From NCBI RefSeq assembly GCF_947503855.1, contig NZ_CANNFF010000004.1, positions 174,804-238,803 on the forward strand: 64,000 bases of DNA, given 5' to 3'. Made by a program: the position numbers and the translations under genes. The stretch's first letter is position 1; the number at the start of each line of letters is the position of its first letter. A model generated the notes under the pieces. It did not search any database. It was given only the letters and a program-made list of their open reading frames with translations, and was not told the DNA's origin. Source of the stretch: an uncultured Polaribacter sp. GTDB taxonomy: Bacteria; Bacteroidota; Bacteroidia; Flavobacteriales; Flavobacteriaceae. This document shows, in pieces, positions 36,173-45,054 of this stretch.

Positions 36173-36859
36173 TTAAAAACCCTGAGCAATTTTTTCTAAC
36201 TCAGGTAAATTTAAAATTTTAATTTCTTTACCTACAAATTCTATATATTTTTTCTTTTTTAAGTCAGATAATAACCTAATGGCAGATTCTGTTGCTGTAC
36301 CAATAATATTGGCAATATCTTCTCTAGATAAACGTACATTTATAATACCATCATTATTTGTATCAAACTTTTCTTTTAAATTGATAAGGGTTTCTGCCAA
36401 GCGTTGTTTAACGGTTTTTTGAGCCATGTCTACAATAATATTATCGGCTTTTTTTAAGTTATTAGCCATATCTTTTAACACGCTCATAGAAAATTTAGGA
36501 TTCTTTTCTAAATCTTCAATAATTTCTTCTTTAGGGATAAAACAAACTTCCATATCCTCTAAAGCAATAGCTTCTAAATTAGAAGCTTCTTGTGTTATTA
36601 AGCTTCTTTCTCCAAGAATATCTCCTTTTTTAATAAGATTTACAATCTGATTTCTACCATTTTCACTCATTTTAGAAACCTTACAAATACCATCTTTTAT
36701 ACAAAAGATACCATTTATATGCTCTCCTTCGCTAAAAAGTGGCTCTCCTTTTTTGATGGTTCTAGAAGTTTTACACGCAGATATTTTAACCAATTCTTCT
36801 CTAGACAAATGGGTTAAAGAATTAAATTTACGTACAATACATTGTTCACACTTACTCAT
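36173..36859 (-). CDS. Crp/Fnr-family transcription regulator, probable low-oxygen activator
   Basis: The product has a cyclic-nucleotide-binding-type beta roll (residues 20-130, GEPLFSEGEHINGIFCIKDG), a dimerisation helix and a Crp-type winged helix (LSREDIANIIGTATESAIRLL). The recognition helix keeps the Glu-x3-Arg spacing of Escherichia coli FNR Glu209/Arg213. The N-terminus has Cys4 and Cys7, plus Cys25, Cys56 and Cys62, so an iron-sulfur cluster is possible, but the FNR cysteine pattern is not clearly matched. I start it at MSKCEQC (36859), because a -7 element at 36882 leaves no leader for the ATG at 36880. A TGAT-N4-ATCA box lies in the shared region with ccoI, so it probably controls both itself and the cco genes. 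Confidence 0.85.
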   Translation of the reverse strand: MSKCEQCIVRKFNSLTHLSREELVKISACKTSRTIKKGEPLFSEGEHINGIFCIKDGICKVSKMSENGRNQIVNLIKKGDILGERSLITQEASNLEAIALEDMEVCFIPKEEIIEDLEKNPKFSMSVLKDMANNLKKADNIIVDMAQKTVKQRLAETLINLKEKFDTNNDGIINVRLSREDIANIIGTATESAIRLLSDLKKKKYIEFVGKEIKILNLPELEKIAQGF

Positions 36860-36881
36860 AAGAATAAAATAAATATCCAAC

Positions 36882-36889
36882 CAAATATA
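36882..36889 (-). promoter_or_regulatory. -7 element of the Fnr-type regulator
   Basis: On the minus strand it reads TATATTTG, a full match to TAnnTTTG, 22 bases ahead of the MSK start. The Fnr-like box lies about 30 bases upstream of the expected start of transcription, over the -33 region, which would suit self-repression. Confidence 0.55.
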
Positions 36890-36897
36890 TTCAAAAG

Positions 36898-36911
36898 ATG
36901 ATAAATATCAT
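36898..36911. promoter_or_regulatory. Fnr-like operator between regulator gene and ccoI
   Basis: ATGATAAATATCAT is a perfect inverted repeat ATGATA-N2-TATCAT and contains TGAT-N4-ATCA, the core of the FNR consensus. It sits exactly 36 bases ahead of GAATTTTG (36934), placing its centre near -43 for ccoI. Confidence 0.7.
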
Positions 36912-36933
36912 ATAATAAACAAAACAATTCTTA

Positions 36934-36941
36934 GAATTTTG
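36934..36941 (+). promoter_or_regulatory. Probable -7 element of ccoI
   Basis: GAATTTTG differs from TAnnTTTG at one base. A weak element of this kind, with an operator about 43 bases ahead of the start of transcription, is typical of a promoter that needs an activator. Confidence 0.45.
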
Positions 36942-36961
36942 CAAAAGGCAAAAGAGTAAAT

Positions 36962-39334
36962 ATGAAATCTACACAATGTTATCACTGTGGCGATTCTTGT
37001 GATGACAAATACGTTAAGTTTGATGAAAAGCAATTCTGTTGTAATGGTTGTAAAACTGTTTATGAGATTTTTTCTGAGAACGATTTAACTTGTTATTACG
37101 ATTTTCAAGAAAATCCAGGAGCAGTACCAACCGAAATTCAAGGAAAATATGATTTCTTGGAACAGGAAGAAATTGTTAAAAAATTATTAGATTTTTCTGA
37201 CGCAAATACACAAATTGTAACACTTTATATACCACACATTCACTGTAGTTCTTGTATTTGGGTGTTAGAAAACCTACATAAATTAAAGCCAGAAATATCA
37301 TCATCTCAAGTAAATTTTACCAAAAAACAAGTTCGAGTTACCTTTAATTTAGAGAACATTTCTTTAAAAGAAATAGTTTTGTTGTTAAGTGCAATTGGTT
37401 ATGAGCCTTATATAAGTTTAGAAGATTACGAAGGAGGAAAAAAAGCAGTAGACAGAAGTTTAATTTATAAATTAGGACTAGCAGGTTTTGCTTTTGGAAA
37501 TGTAATGTTTTTGTCATTTCCAGAATATTTTGAAGTAGATGGTTTTTGGATAGAAAAATATAAAAATGTTTTTCGTTGGTTGATGTTTTTCTTTTCATTA
37601 CCTGTTGTTTTTTATGCAGGTAAAGATTATTTTGTATCAGCTTTTAAAGGATTACGCTCTAAAATATTAAACATAGATGTACCTATTGCGTTGGGTATTT
37701 CTGTATTATTTATAAGAAGTACTGTAGAAATTATTTTCGACTTGGGTACTGGTTTTTTTGATAGTTTAACAGGTTTGGTTTTCTTTTTATTACTAGGAAA
37801 ATTTTTTCAACAAAAAACTTACAATTTTTTATCATTTGAGCGCGATTATAAATCATATTTCCCAATTGCAGTTACAAGAATTAGAAATTCAAAAGAAGAA
37901 AATGTACCAATTTACGATGTAGAAAAAGGAGACAGGTTATTAATCAGAAATGAAGAATTAATACCTGTAGATGGAATTTTAATCAACGGAAACGCAGCAA
38001 TAGACTATAGTTTTGTTACAGGCGAAGCGGTACCTGTAGAAAAAAAATCTGGAGACAAACTTTTTGCGGGTGGTAAACAACTTTCTGGTGTTATAGAAAT
38101 GGAAGTTTTAGCATCTGTATCTCAAAGCTATTTAACTCAATTATGGAGTAATGATGTATTTAATAAAGAAAACAAATCACCCTTTAAAACCATTACAGAT
38201 ACCATTAGTAAAAACTTTACAATAGCAGTTTTATCTATAGCTATTTTAGCAACAGTTTATTGGTTGTTTATCGATTCTAATAAGGCCTTAAATGTATTTA
38301 CAGCTGTTTTAATTATTGCTTGTCCTTGTGCAATAGCATTGGCAGCACCTTTTACTCTTGGCAATATGTTGCGTATTTTTGGCAAACAAAAATTCTACCT
38401 TAAAAACGCCACAGTTGTAGAACAATTGGCAAAAATAGATACTGTAATTTTTGATAAAACAGGCACCTTAACAACCAATAAAGAAAGTAAAATTTTATAC
38501 GAGGGTGAAGCCCTTAACCTAGTAGAAGAAAAATTTTTAAAAAGCACTTTACGAGCTTCAAACCATCCATTAAGTAGAACGCTTTATAACAAATTTCATA
38601 AAATAGAAACACAACCTATAACCAATTACAAAGAAGTGGTTGGTAAAGGTATAGAAGCCAATTTTGATACTACAAATTTAAAACTAGGGTCAGCGTCATT
38701 TGTAAATAATAATGATGAAAAATCAACTTTAGATACGGCTGTGCATATCAGTTTTAATGATGTTTATAAAGGAAAATATATTTTTAAAAATGCCTATAGA
38801 AAAGGGGTTAAACAACTCTTCAATTCGCTTAATAAAAATTATAATCTTGCTGTAGTTTCTGGTGATAATGAGGGTGAAAAAGAGTATTTACAACACTTTT
38901 TGCCCTCTGGTACCGATTTGTTATTCAATCAAAAACCAGAGAACAAATTAGACGTGGTAGCTAATTTACAAAAGCAAGGTAAAAAAACAGCAATGATTGG
39001 CGATGGTTTAAACGATGCAGGTGCTTTAGCACAAAGTGACGTGGGTATTGCTTTATCAGAAAACATCAATGTGTTTTCTCCTGCTTGCGATGGTATTTTA
39101 GATGCATCAAAATTTTATAAAATAGAAACTTTTTTAAAAGCATCAAAAAAGGCTATAAAAATTATAAAATATTGTTTTATACTGTCTTTATGCTACAATG
39201 TTATTGGTTTGTATTTTGCTGTAACTGGTCAATTAATGCCTGTTATTGCGGCAATTTTAATGCCTTTAAGTTCTATAAGTATTGTTGTTTTTACAACCAT
39301 TTCTACCAATTTATTAGGTACTAAAATTAAATAA
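36962..39334 (+). CDS. ccoI: CcoI copper-translocating P-type ATPase for cbb3 oxidase
   Basis: This 790-residue inner-membrane pump has an N-terminal Cys-rich metal-binding region typical of FixI/CcoI (CYHCGDSC, then [12 protein letters not shown]). An HMA domain with [12 protein letters not shown] follows, then membrane helices, the actuator TGEAVPVEK and the ion-path motif CPCAIALA. The phosphorylation site is DKTGTLT, with nucleotide-site HPLSR and hinge [19 protein letters not shown]. All catalytic parts are present. By family it moves copper out of the cytoplasm for CuB insertion into cbb3 oxidase. It heads the cco-linked cluster, 2 bases ahead of deoD, and is likely activated through the Fnr-like box at 36898. 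Confidence 0.93.
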   Translation: MKSTQCYHCGDSCDDKYVKFDEKQFCCNGCKTVYEIFSENDLTCYYDFQENPGAVPTEIQGKYDFLEQEEIVKKLLDFSDANTQIVTLYIPHIHCSSCIWVLENLHKLKPEISSSQVNFTKKQVRVTFNLENISLKEIVLLLSAIGYEPYISLEDYEGGKKAVDRSLIYKLGLAGFAFGNVMFLSFPEYFEVDGFWIEKYKNVFRWLMFFFSLPVVFYAGKDYFVSAFKGLRSKILNIDVPIALGISVLFIRSTVEIIFDLGTGFFDSLTGLVFFLLLGKFFQQKTYNFLSFERDYKSYFPIAVTRIRNSKEENVPIYDVEKGDRLLIRNEELIPVDGILINGNAAIDYSFVTGEAVPVEKKSGDKLFAGGKQLSGVIEMEVLASVSQSYLTQLWSNDVFNKENKSPFKTITDTISKNFTIAVLSIAILATVYWLFIDSNKALNVFTAVLIIACPCAIALAAPFTLGNMLRIFGKQKFYLKNATVVEQLAKIDTVIFDKTGTLTTNKESKILYEGEALNLVEEKFLKSTLRASNHPLSRTLYNKFHKIETQPITNYKEVVGKGIEANFDTTNLKLGSASFVNNNDEKSTLDTAVHISFNDVYKGKYIFKNAYRKGVKQLFNSLNKNYNLAVVSGDNEGEKEYLQHFLPSGTDLLFNQKPENKLDVVANLQKQGKKTAMIGDGLNDAGALAQSDVGIALSENINVFSPACDGILDASKFYKIETFLKASKKAIKIIKYCFILSLCYNVIGLYFAVTGQLMPVIAAILMPLSSISIVVFTTISTNLLGTKIK

Positions 39335-39336
39335 TT

Positions 39337-40035
39337 ATGAGCATTCACATACAAGCAAAAAAAGGAGAAATAGCAAAAACAGTTTTGTTACCTGGAGATC
39401 CAATGAGAGCAAAATGGATTGCAGATACTTTTTTAGAAAACCCAAAACAATATAATGATGTAAGAGGAATGTTAGGTTTTACAGGATCGTATAAAGGCAA
39501 TAAAATTTCAGTACAAGGAACAGGAATGGGAATACCATCAACCTTAATTTATGCTACAGAACTCATTACAGAATATGGTGTAAAAAATTTAATTAGAGTT
39601 GGTTCTGCAGGCTCATATCAAAAAGATATAAAAATTAGAGACATTGTTTTGGCAATGACAGCCTCTACCAATTCTGGTTTAAATACCATCCGTTTTAACG
39701 GAGCAGATTTTGCGCCAGCAGCAAGTTTCCAGCTTTTTCAAAAAGCTGTAGCCACAGCATCACAAAAAAATATACCTATAAAAGCGGGTGGAATTTTAAG
39801 TTCTGATGAGTTTTATGCAGATGATTTTGATAGTTACAAAAAATGGGCAGAATATGGTGTTTTATGTGTAGAAATGGAAACTTCTGGTTTGTACACAGTT
39901 GCAGCAAAATACAATGTAAATGCACTATCTATTTTAACAATTTCAGATAGTTTGGTAACCAAAGAAAGAACCACAGCAGATGAAAGAGAACAAACCTTTA
40001 AAGAAATGATAGAAATTGCTTTAGAATTGGCATAG
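39337..40035 (+). CDS. deoD: DeoD-type purine-nucleoside phosphorylase
   Basis: This 232-residue cytoplasmic enzyme cleaves purine (deoxy)nucleosides with phosphate to the base and (deoxy)ribose 1-phosphate. The family signatures are present: [14 protein letters not shown], the GTGMGIPS phosphate loop, [20 protein letters not shown], and [11 protein letters not shown] with the ribose-binding glutamate, followed by the catalytic Asp region TISDSLVT. Its length matches the hexameric bacterial form. It is set between ccoI (2 bases) and hemN, both concerned with low-oxygen respiration, so it is probably made under the same control. Salvage of purines as a source of pentose under low oxygen would fit, but that is inference. 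Confidence 0.93.
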   Translation: MSIHIQAKKGEIAKTVLLPGDPMRAKWIADTFLENPKQYNDVRGMLGFTGSYKGNKISVQGTGMGIPSTLIYATELITEYGVKNLIRVGSAGSYQKDIKIRDIVLAMTASTNSGLNTIRFNGADFAPAASFQLFQKAVATASQKNIPIKAGGILSSDEFYADDFDSYKKWAEYGVLCVEMETSGLYTVAAKYNVNALSILTISDSLVTKERTTADEREQTFKEMIEIALELA

Positions 40036-40089
40036 TTACCAGTTTAGGTGATTTTGTTAAAGAATGAAACAAAATTGTATCGAGAACAC

Positions 40090-41454
40090 ATGAAACAATC
40101 ATTAATACAAAAATACAACATTGCAGGACCAAGATATACTAGTTATCCAACTGTGCCTTATTGGAACAAAGCAGGAATTCAAAAACAAGATTGGATACAA
40201 TCTTTTCAAAAATCGTTTAAAGAAAGTAACCAGTCAGAAGGGATAAGTGTATACATTCATTTACCATTTTGTGAGAGTTTGTGTACTTTTTGTGCGTGTC
40301 ATAAACACATTACAAAACGTCATGAAGTAGAGGAGGAGTATATTGAAACTCTTTTAAAAGAGTGGAAATTATATATGGCTTTGTTAGACGAAAAACCCAT
40401 TGTAAAAGAGTTGCATTTAGGAGGAGGTACACCTACTTTTTTTTCAAAAGAAAACTTACAATTTTTAATGAATGGTATTTTTTCTATCGCAGAAAAACAT
40501 CCAGAACACGAATTCAGTTTCGAAGGTCACCCAAATAATACTACCAAAGAGCAATTACAAACTCTGTTTGATTGTGGTTTTACACGAGTAAGTTTTGGTG
40601 TGCAAGATTATAATGAAAAAGTACAGAAAGCCATTCATCGAATTCAACCTTTTGAAGCAGTAGAACAAGTTACAAAATGGTCTAGAGAAATTGGATATAC
40701 TTCTGTAAGTCACGATTTAATTTTTGGTTTGCCATTTCAAACCAAAGAAAACGTAATTCATACCATCAACAAAACAAAAGAGCTACAGCCAGATAGAATT
40801 TCATTTTACAGTTATGCACATGTGCCTTGGGTAAAAGGCGTAGGTCAAAGAGGTTTTAACGAAAATGATTTGCCAAAAGACGAAAACAAAAGAGCTTTGT
40901 ATGAATTAGGAAAAGAACTTTTTGCAACCTTGGGTTATCAAGAAATTGGGATGGATCATTTTGCATTAAAAACAGATAGCTTGTATAAGGCAACCGTCAA
41001 TAAAACCATCCATAGAAATTTTATGGGATACACAGCCAGTAAAACCCAGTTAATGATTGGTTTAGGAATGTCTGCTATATCTGATTCTTGGTATGCATTT
41101 GCACAAAATGTAAAAACTGTAAAAGAGTATCAACAATTGGTAAATGCGGGCGAAATTCCAATTTTTAGAGGCCATTTATTAACTGAAGAAGATAGGGTTA
41201 TCAGAAAACATATTTTAAATATCATGTGTCATTTTTCCACTTCGTGGGAAAAAGAGACTATGCAAATTAAAAATATAAAAAAGCATTTAGCATTATTAAA
41301 AGAAATGGAAAATGATGGTTTGGTTAAAATTGAAAAAAATAAAGTAATCATACCAGAAAAAGCAAGACCCTTTGTAAGAAATATTTGCATGGCATTTGAT
41401 GTACATTTATTAGAAAATAAACCCAAAACACAATTATTTTCTATGACTATTTAG
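40090..41454 (+). CDS. hemN: Oxygen-independent coproporphyrinogen III oxidase
   Basis: A radical-SAM enzyme that converts coproporphyrinogen III to protoporphyrinogen IX without oxygen, in haem synthesis. It shows the iron-sulfur motif CESLCTFC (Cys-x3-Cys-x2-Cys), the HemN opening YNIAGPRYTSYPTVP, the SAM-binding GGGTPTF and the C-terminal HemN domain. The frame is open from a GTG at 40048, but I chose the ATG at 40090, because the conserved family start (MKQSLIQKYN) begins there; this gives 454 residues, the normal length. It follows deoD and precedes the cbb3 oxidase genes, which need much haem, so joint control by oxygen is expected. Confidence 0.93.
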   Translation: MKQSLIQKYNIAGPRYTSYPTVPYWNKAGIQKQDWIQSFQKSFKESNQSEGISVYIHLPFCESLCTFCACHKHITKRHEVEEEYIETLLKEWKLYMALLDEKPIVKELHLGGGTPTFFSKENLQFLMNGIFSIAEKHPEHEFSFEGHPNNTTKEQLQTLFDCGFTRVSFGVQDYNEKVQKAIHRIQPFEAVEQVTKWSREIGYTSVSHDLIFGLPFQTKENVIHTINKTKELQPDRISFYSYAHVPWVKGVGQRGFNENDLPKDENKRALYELGKELFATLGYQEIGMDHFALKTDSLYKATVNKTIHRNFMGYTASKTQLMIGLGMSAISDSWYAFAQNVKTVKEYQQLVNAGEIPIFRGHLLTEEDRVIRKHILNIMCHFSTSWEKETMQIKNIKKHLALLKEMENDGLVKIEKNKVIIPEKARPFVRNICMAFDVHLLENKPKTQLFSMTI

Positions 41455-41525
41455 TAAAATTATTTGAATTTAAATAATTAATTGTGAGTGTTTTATGGTT
41501 TTACACAACAGCGCGTTCAGTAAAT

Positions 41526-41539
41526 ATGATAAATGTCAT
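41526..41539. promoter_or_regulatory. Fnr-like operator upstream of ccoS-ccoNO
   Basis: ATGATAAATGTCAT differs from the box at 36898 by one base and holds TGAT-N4-GTCA. It lies exactly 36 bases ahead of TATTTTTG (41562), the same spacing as at ccoI, putting its centre near -43. Confidence 0.7.
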
Positions 41540-41561
41540 ATTTTAAAATTAGTAACAAAGT

Positions 41562-41569
41562 TATTTTTG
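41562..41569 (+). promoter_or_regulatory. -7 element of the cco operon
   Basis: TATTTTTG matches TAnnTTTG. Transcription is expected near 41576, about 18 bases before the ccoS ATG. There is no clear -33 TTTG; the Fnr-like box takes its place. Confidence 0.55.
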
Positions 41570-41593
41570 AACTATTAAATTATCAGGCAAGAT

Positions 41594-41770
41594 ATGAGCG
41601 TAATATACCTTCTACTAACACTAAGTATTTTAGTGGCAATAGTATTTTTTATCGCATTTATTTATTCAGTAAAGAGAGGTCAGTATGATGATTCATACAC
41701 GCCCTCTGTTCGTATGCTGTTTGATGATGAATTAGTGAAAGAATCAACAGAAAAATCAACTAAAGTTTAA
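41594..41770 (+). CDS. ccoS: CcoS, cbb3 oxidase assembly protein
   Basis: A 58-residue inner-membrane protein starting MSVIYLLLTLSILVAIVFF, with one membrane helix and then the conserved short cytoplasmic tail (SVKRGQYDDSYTPSVRMLFDDE). In Rhodobacter capsulatus CcoS is needed for metal cofactors of the oxidase to be fitted properly. The size, the helix and the Gln-Tyr-Asp-Asp pattern fit the FixS/CcoS family. It is the first gene of the oxidase operon, 10 bases ahead of ccoNO, rather than next to ccoI as in many proteobacteria. Confidence 0.88.
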   Translation: MSVIYLLLTLSILVAIVFFIAFIYSVKRGQYDDSYTPSVRMLFDDELVKESTEKSTKV

Positions 41771-41780
41771 ATTATATTAT

Positions 41781-43976
41781 ATGGAAATGCAACAATTTTA
41801 TTACGACAATAAGATCGTAAAAAAGTTTATCTACGCAACGCTACTTTGGGGTATAGTAGGTTTTACGGTCGGGTTAATGCTGGCTTTTATGTTTTTATTC
41901 CCAAACTATACAGAGGGAATTTCGTGGTTAAGTTTTGGTCGTTTAAGACCTTTGCATACAAATGCAGTAATTTTTGCCTTTGTAGGGAATGCCATTTTTG
42001 CGGGTGTTTATTATTCGCTACAGCGTTTATTAAAAACCAGAATGGCCAGTAATTTTTTAAGTAACTTTAATTTTTGGGGTTGGCAATTAATTATTGTTGC
42101 AGCAGCTATTACACTTCCTTTAGGGTATTCAACTTCCAAAGAGTATGCAGAATTAGAGTGGCCTATAGATATAGCCATTGCTTTAGTTTGGGTAGCTTTT
42201 GGTGTAAACATGATTTGGACCATCTTAAAAAGAAGACAACGTCACTTATATGTGGCTATTTGGTTTTATTTAGCAACATTTGTAACAGTTGCAGTTTTAC
42301 ATATTTTTAATAGTTTAGAGTTACCAGTTACTGCCTTAAAATCTTATTCTGTTTACGCAGGTGTACAAGATGCACTCGTACAATGGTGGTATGGCCATAA
42401 TGCAGTTGCATTTTTCTTAACAACACCATTTTTAGGATTAATGTATTATTTTGTTCCTAAGGCAGCTAACAGACCTGTGTATTCTTATAGACTTTCTATT
42501 GTACACTTTTGGTCTTTAATCTTTATATACATTTGGGCAGGACCACACCATTTATTGTATTCTGCATTACCAGATTGGGCACAAAATTTAGGTGTAGCAT
42601 TTTCTGTAATGTTAATTGCGCCATCTTGGGGAGGTATGATTAATGGTTTATTAACCTTAAGAGGTGCTTGGGATAAAGTGCGTACAGACCCAGTTTTAAA
42701 ATTTATGGTGGTGGCAATTACAGGTTATGGTATGGCAACTTTTGAAGGACCCATGTTATCTTTAAAAAATGTAAATGCAATTGCACACTTTTCTGACTGG
42801 ATTATTGCACACGTTCACGTTGGTGCCCTAGCATGGAATGGTTTCTTAGCATTTGGAATGTTATACTGGATGATACCAAAATTGTTTAAAACAAAATTAT
42901 ATTCTACAGGTTTAGCAAACGTACACTTTTGGGTAGGTACTTTAGGAATCATATTATACGCATTACCAATGTATGTAGCTGGTTTTGTACAAGCTTCTAT
43001 GTGGAAACAATTTAATCCAGATGGTACTTTAACATATGGTAACTTTTTAGAAACCGTAAACGAAATTATACCCATGTATTGGATGCGTGCCATTGGTGGT
43101 AGTATGTACATTTTAGGTGCACTTATTATGTTGTACAATGTGGTAAGAACAGTTAGATCTGGTAGTGCTGTGAAAGATGAGTTAGCAGAAGCACCAGCTT
43201 TAAAGAAAGTATCTAAACACAGAACAAAAGGAGAAGGATATCATACTTGGTTAGAAAGAAAACCTATTAAATTAACCATTTATGCAACAATTGCTATTTT
43301 AATTGGTGGAGCTGTACAGATTATACCAACATTGTTAGTAAAATCGAACATTCCAACCATTAGTAGTGTAAAACCATATACACCTTTAGAATTAGAAGGT
43401 AGAGATTTATATATAAGAGAAGGTTGTGTGGGGTGTCACTCTCAAATGATTAGACCTTTTAGAAGTGAAGTAGAACGTTATGGAGAATACTCTAAAGCAG
43501 GAGAGTTCGTGTATGATCATCCATTTTTATGGGGAAGTAAACGTACAGGGCCAGATTTGCATAGGGTAGGTCAGAAATATAATGATAGTTGGCACTTAAA
43601 CCACATGTACGATCCACAAAGTACATCTCCAGGATCTATTATGCCATCATACAAATGGTTAATAATAAATGAGCTTGATAAATCTGCAACAGAAGATAAA
43701 ATGAAAGCAATGGTAACTTTAGGAGTGCCATATACAGATGAAGAAATTACAAATGCACAAGCACATATGTTAGCTCAAGGAGCTCAGATTCAAGAAAACC
43801 TATATGCAGATCCAGATTTTGCAAAAAACTACGATGCAGATAGAAAATATGCACAAGAAAATGGAGAGGATTTTATAGAAATGAAAAACAGAGAAATAGT
43901 TGCCTTAATAGCATATATACAACGTTTAGGTACAGATATTAAAGTAAAAAAAGAACAACAAATCTCTAAAAAATAG
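41781..43976 (+). CDS. ccoNO: Fused cbb3 cytochrome c oxidase subunits I and II
   Basis: The 731-residue inner-membrane protein joins the catalytic subunit CcoN to the haem-c subunit CcoO. Residues 1-480 are CcoN with about 12 helices and the haem and CuB histidines in RLRPLHTNAV, WYGHNAVAFF, GPHHLLYSALP and HVHVGALAWNG. Residues 500-731 are CcoO, with a membrane anchor and a single haem-c site CVGCHSQMIRPF, then TGPDLHRVG and GSIMPSYKW with the methionine ligand. Such fusion is usual in Bacteroidota, whereas proteobacteria have two genes. The enzyme reduces oxygen to water with high affinity while pumping protons. Downstream ccoQ starts 5 bases later. Confidence 0.95.
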   Translation: MEMQQFYYDNKIVKKFIYATLLWGIVGFTVGLMLAFMFLFPNYTEGISWLSFGRLRPLHTNAVIFAFVGNAIFAGVYYSLQRLLKTRMASNFLSNFNFWGWQLIIVAAAITLPLGYSTSKEYAELEWPIDIAIALVWVAFGVNMIWTILKRRQRHLYVAIWFYLATFVTVAVLHIFNSLELPVTALKSYSVYAGVQDALVQWWYGHNAVAFFLTTPFLGLMYYFVPKAANRPVYSYRLSIVHFWSLIFIYIWAGPHHLLYSALPDWAQNLGVAFSVMLIAPSWGGMINGLLTLRGAWDKVRTDPVLKFMVVAITGYGMATFEGPMLSLKNVNAIAHFSDWIIAHVHVGALAWNGFLAFGMLYWMIPKLFKTKLYSTGLANVHFWVGTLGIILYALPMYVAGFVQASMWKQFNPDGTLTYGNFLETVNEIIPMYWMRAIGGSMYILGALIMLYNVVRTVRSGSAVKDELAEAPALKKVSKHRTKGEGYHTWLERKPIKLTIYATIAILIGGAVQIIPTLLVKSNIPTISSVKPYTPLELEGRDLYIREGCVGCHSQMIRPFRSEVERYGEYSKAGEFVYDHPFLWGSKRTGPDLHRVGQKYNDSWHLNHMYDPQSTSPGSIMPSYKWLIINELDKSATEDKMKAMVTLGVPYTDEEITNAQAHMLAQGAQIQENLYADPDFAKNYDADRKYAQENGEDFIEMKNREIVALIAYIQRLGTDIKVKKEQQISKK

Positions 43977-43981
43977 AAAAT

Positions 43982-44146
43982 ATGTTTAAATTTTTAAAAG
44001 GACATTTAGAGAGTATTACAGGAATAGAAATTTATCCAATGATATCTCTCATTATATTTTTCACTTTTTTTGTAGCCCTATTTTGGTGGGTGTTTACAGC
44101 AAAAAAAGACTATATAAATAAGGTAAGTAAAATACCATTAGATTAA
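43982..44146 (+). CDS. ccoQ: CcoQ-like small subunit of cbb3 oxidase
   Basis: A 54-residue membrane peptide (MFKFLKGHLESITGIEIYP, then helix ISLIIFFTFFVALFWWVF and a Lys-rich cytoplasmic end). Its place between ccoNO and ccoP, its size and single helix fit CcoQ, which stabilises the oxidase in other bacteria. Sequence conservation in this family is low, so the name leans on context. ccoP starts 16 bases after its stop. Confidence 0.8.
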   Translation: MFKFLKGHLESITGIEIYPMISLIIFFTFFVALFWWVFTAKKDYINKVSKIPLD

Positions 44147-44162
44147 TATTAAAGCTAAAAAA

Positions 44163-45023
44163 ATGAAAAGATCTTTTCAATCTACAATATATGTAGTTTT
44201 TGTAATTGTTACGTTTATAGCACTTGCAAAATCGTTTATGGTGTACGAAAACCCATTTAATATTTATGAAAACCCGCTAGTTTGGTTAGCTTTAATAGGT
44301 TTTGTTTTAGTGCTAGTTCTAAAAGAAGCTGTAAATGTATTGGCAATTAAAAGAGCTACAGATTTACAAAACGAAAAAGAAGGCATTTTACCTGAAGAAC
44401 CCAATCTTTGGATTAAAAAAATATTGCTAAAATGGACGAAAGCTAAGGCAATAGATCAAGAAGAAGATATTGTTTTAGATCATAATTACGATGGTATAAA
44501 AGAATTAGATAACTCTTTACCACCTTGGTGGGTATACATGTTCTATGCAACTATTTTGTTTGGTATTATATACTTGGTAAGGTTTCATGTGTTAGATGGA
44601 GACAATCAAACTATGGAGTATAACAAAGCTGTTGCAGAAGCAAAAGCTGCTTTAAAAGAATACAAAAAATCGGCACCAGTAGATTTAATTACACCAGAAA
44701 ACGTAACCCTTTTAACAGATGCTAGCGATTTATCAAGAGGTAAAGCTGTTTTTAACTTAAACTGTGCATCTTGTCACTTAAAAGACGGGGGAGGTCAAAT
44801 AGGCCCCAACTTAACAGACGAATATTGGATTCTAGGAGGAGGTATCAAAAACGTTTTTAACACGGTTTATAATGGAGGTAGAGATGGTAAAGGTATGATT
44901 GCGTGGAATAAAACCTTAAAAGCCGCAGATATTGCAAAAGTATCAAGTTATGTACTTTCTTTACAAGGCACAACACCTGCACAAGCAAAAGCTCCACAAG
45001 GAGAAAAGTGGGAGCAAGAATAA
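44163..45023 (+). CDS. ccoP: CcoP, haem-c subunit III of cbb3 oxidase
   Basis: This 286-residue protein has two N-terminal hydrophobic segments, a cytoplasmic loop and the conserved CcoP stretch DNSLPPWWVYMFYATILFG (residues 117-135) as the main anchor. A periplasmic cytochrome c domain follows with one haem site, NCASCHLKDGGG, and the methionine-ligand region GRDGKGMIAW. Proteobacterial CcoP carries two haems; only one CxxCH is found here, so this is a mono-haem form as in other Bacteroidota. It passes electrons from the respiratory chain to CcoO. Confidence 0.93.
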   Translation: MKRSFQSTIYVVFVIVTFIALAKSFMVYENPFNIYENPLVWLALIGFVLVLVLKEAVNVLAIKRATDLQNEKEGILPEEPNLWIKKILLKWTKAKAIDQEEDIVLDHNYDGIKELDNSLPPWWVYMFYATILFGIIYLVRFHVLDGDNQTMEYNKAVAEAKAALKEYKKSAPVDLITPENVTLLTDASDLSRGKAVFNLNCASCHLKDGGGQIGPNLTDEYWILGGGIKNVFNTVYNGGRDGKGMIAWNKTLKAADIAKVSSYVLSLQGTTPAQAKAPQGEKWEQE

Positions 45024-45054
45024 ACTTTTATTAAATTAAAAAATAAGTATTCAT

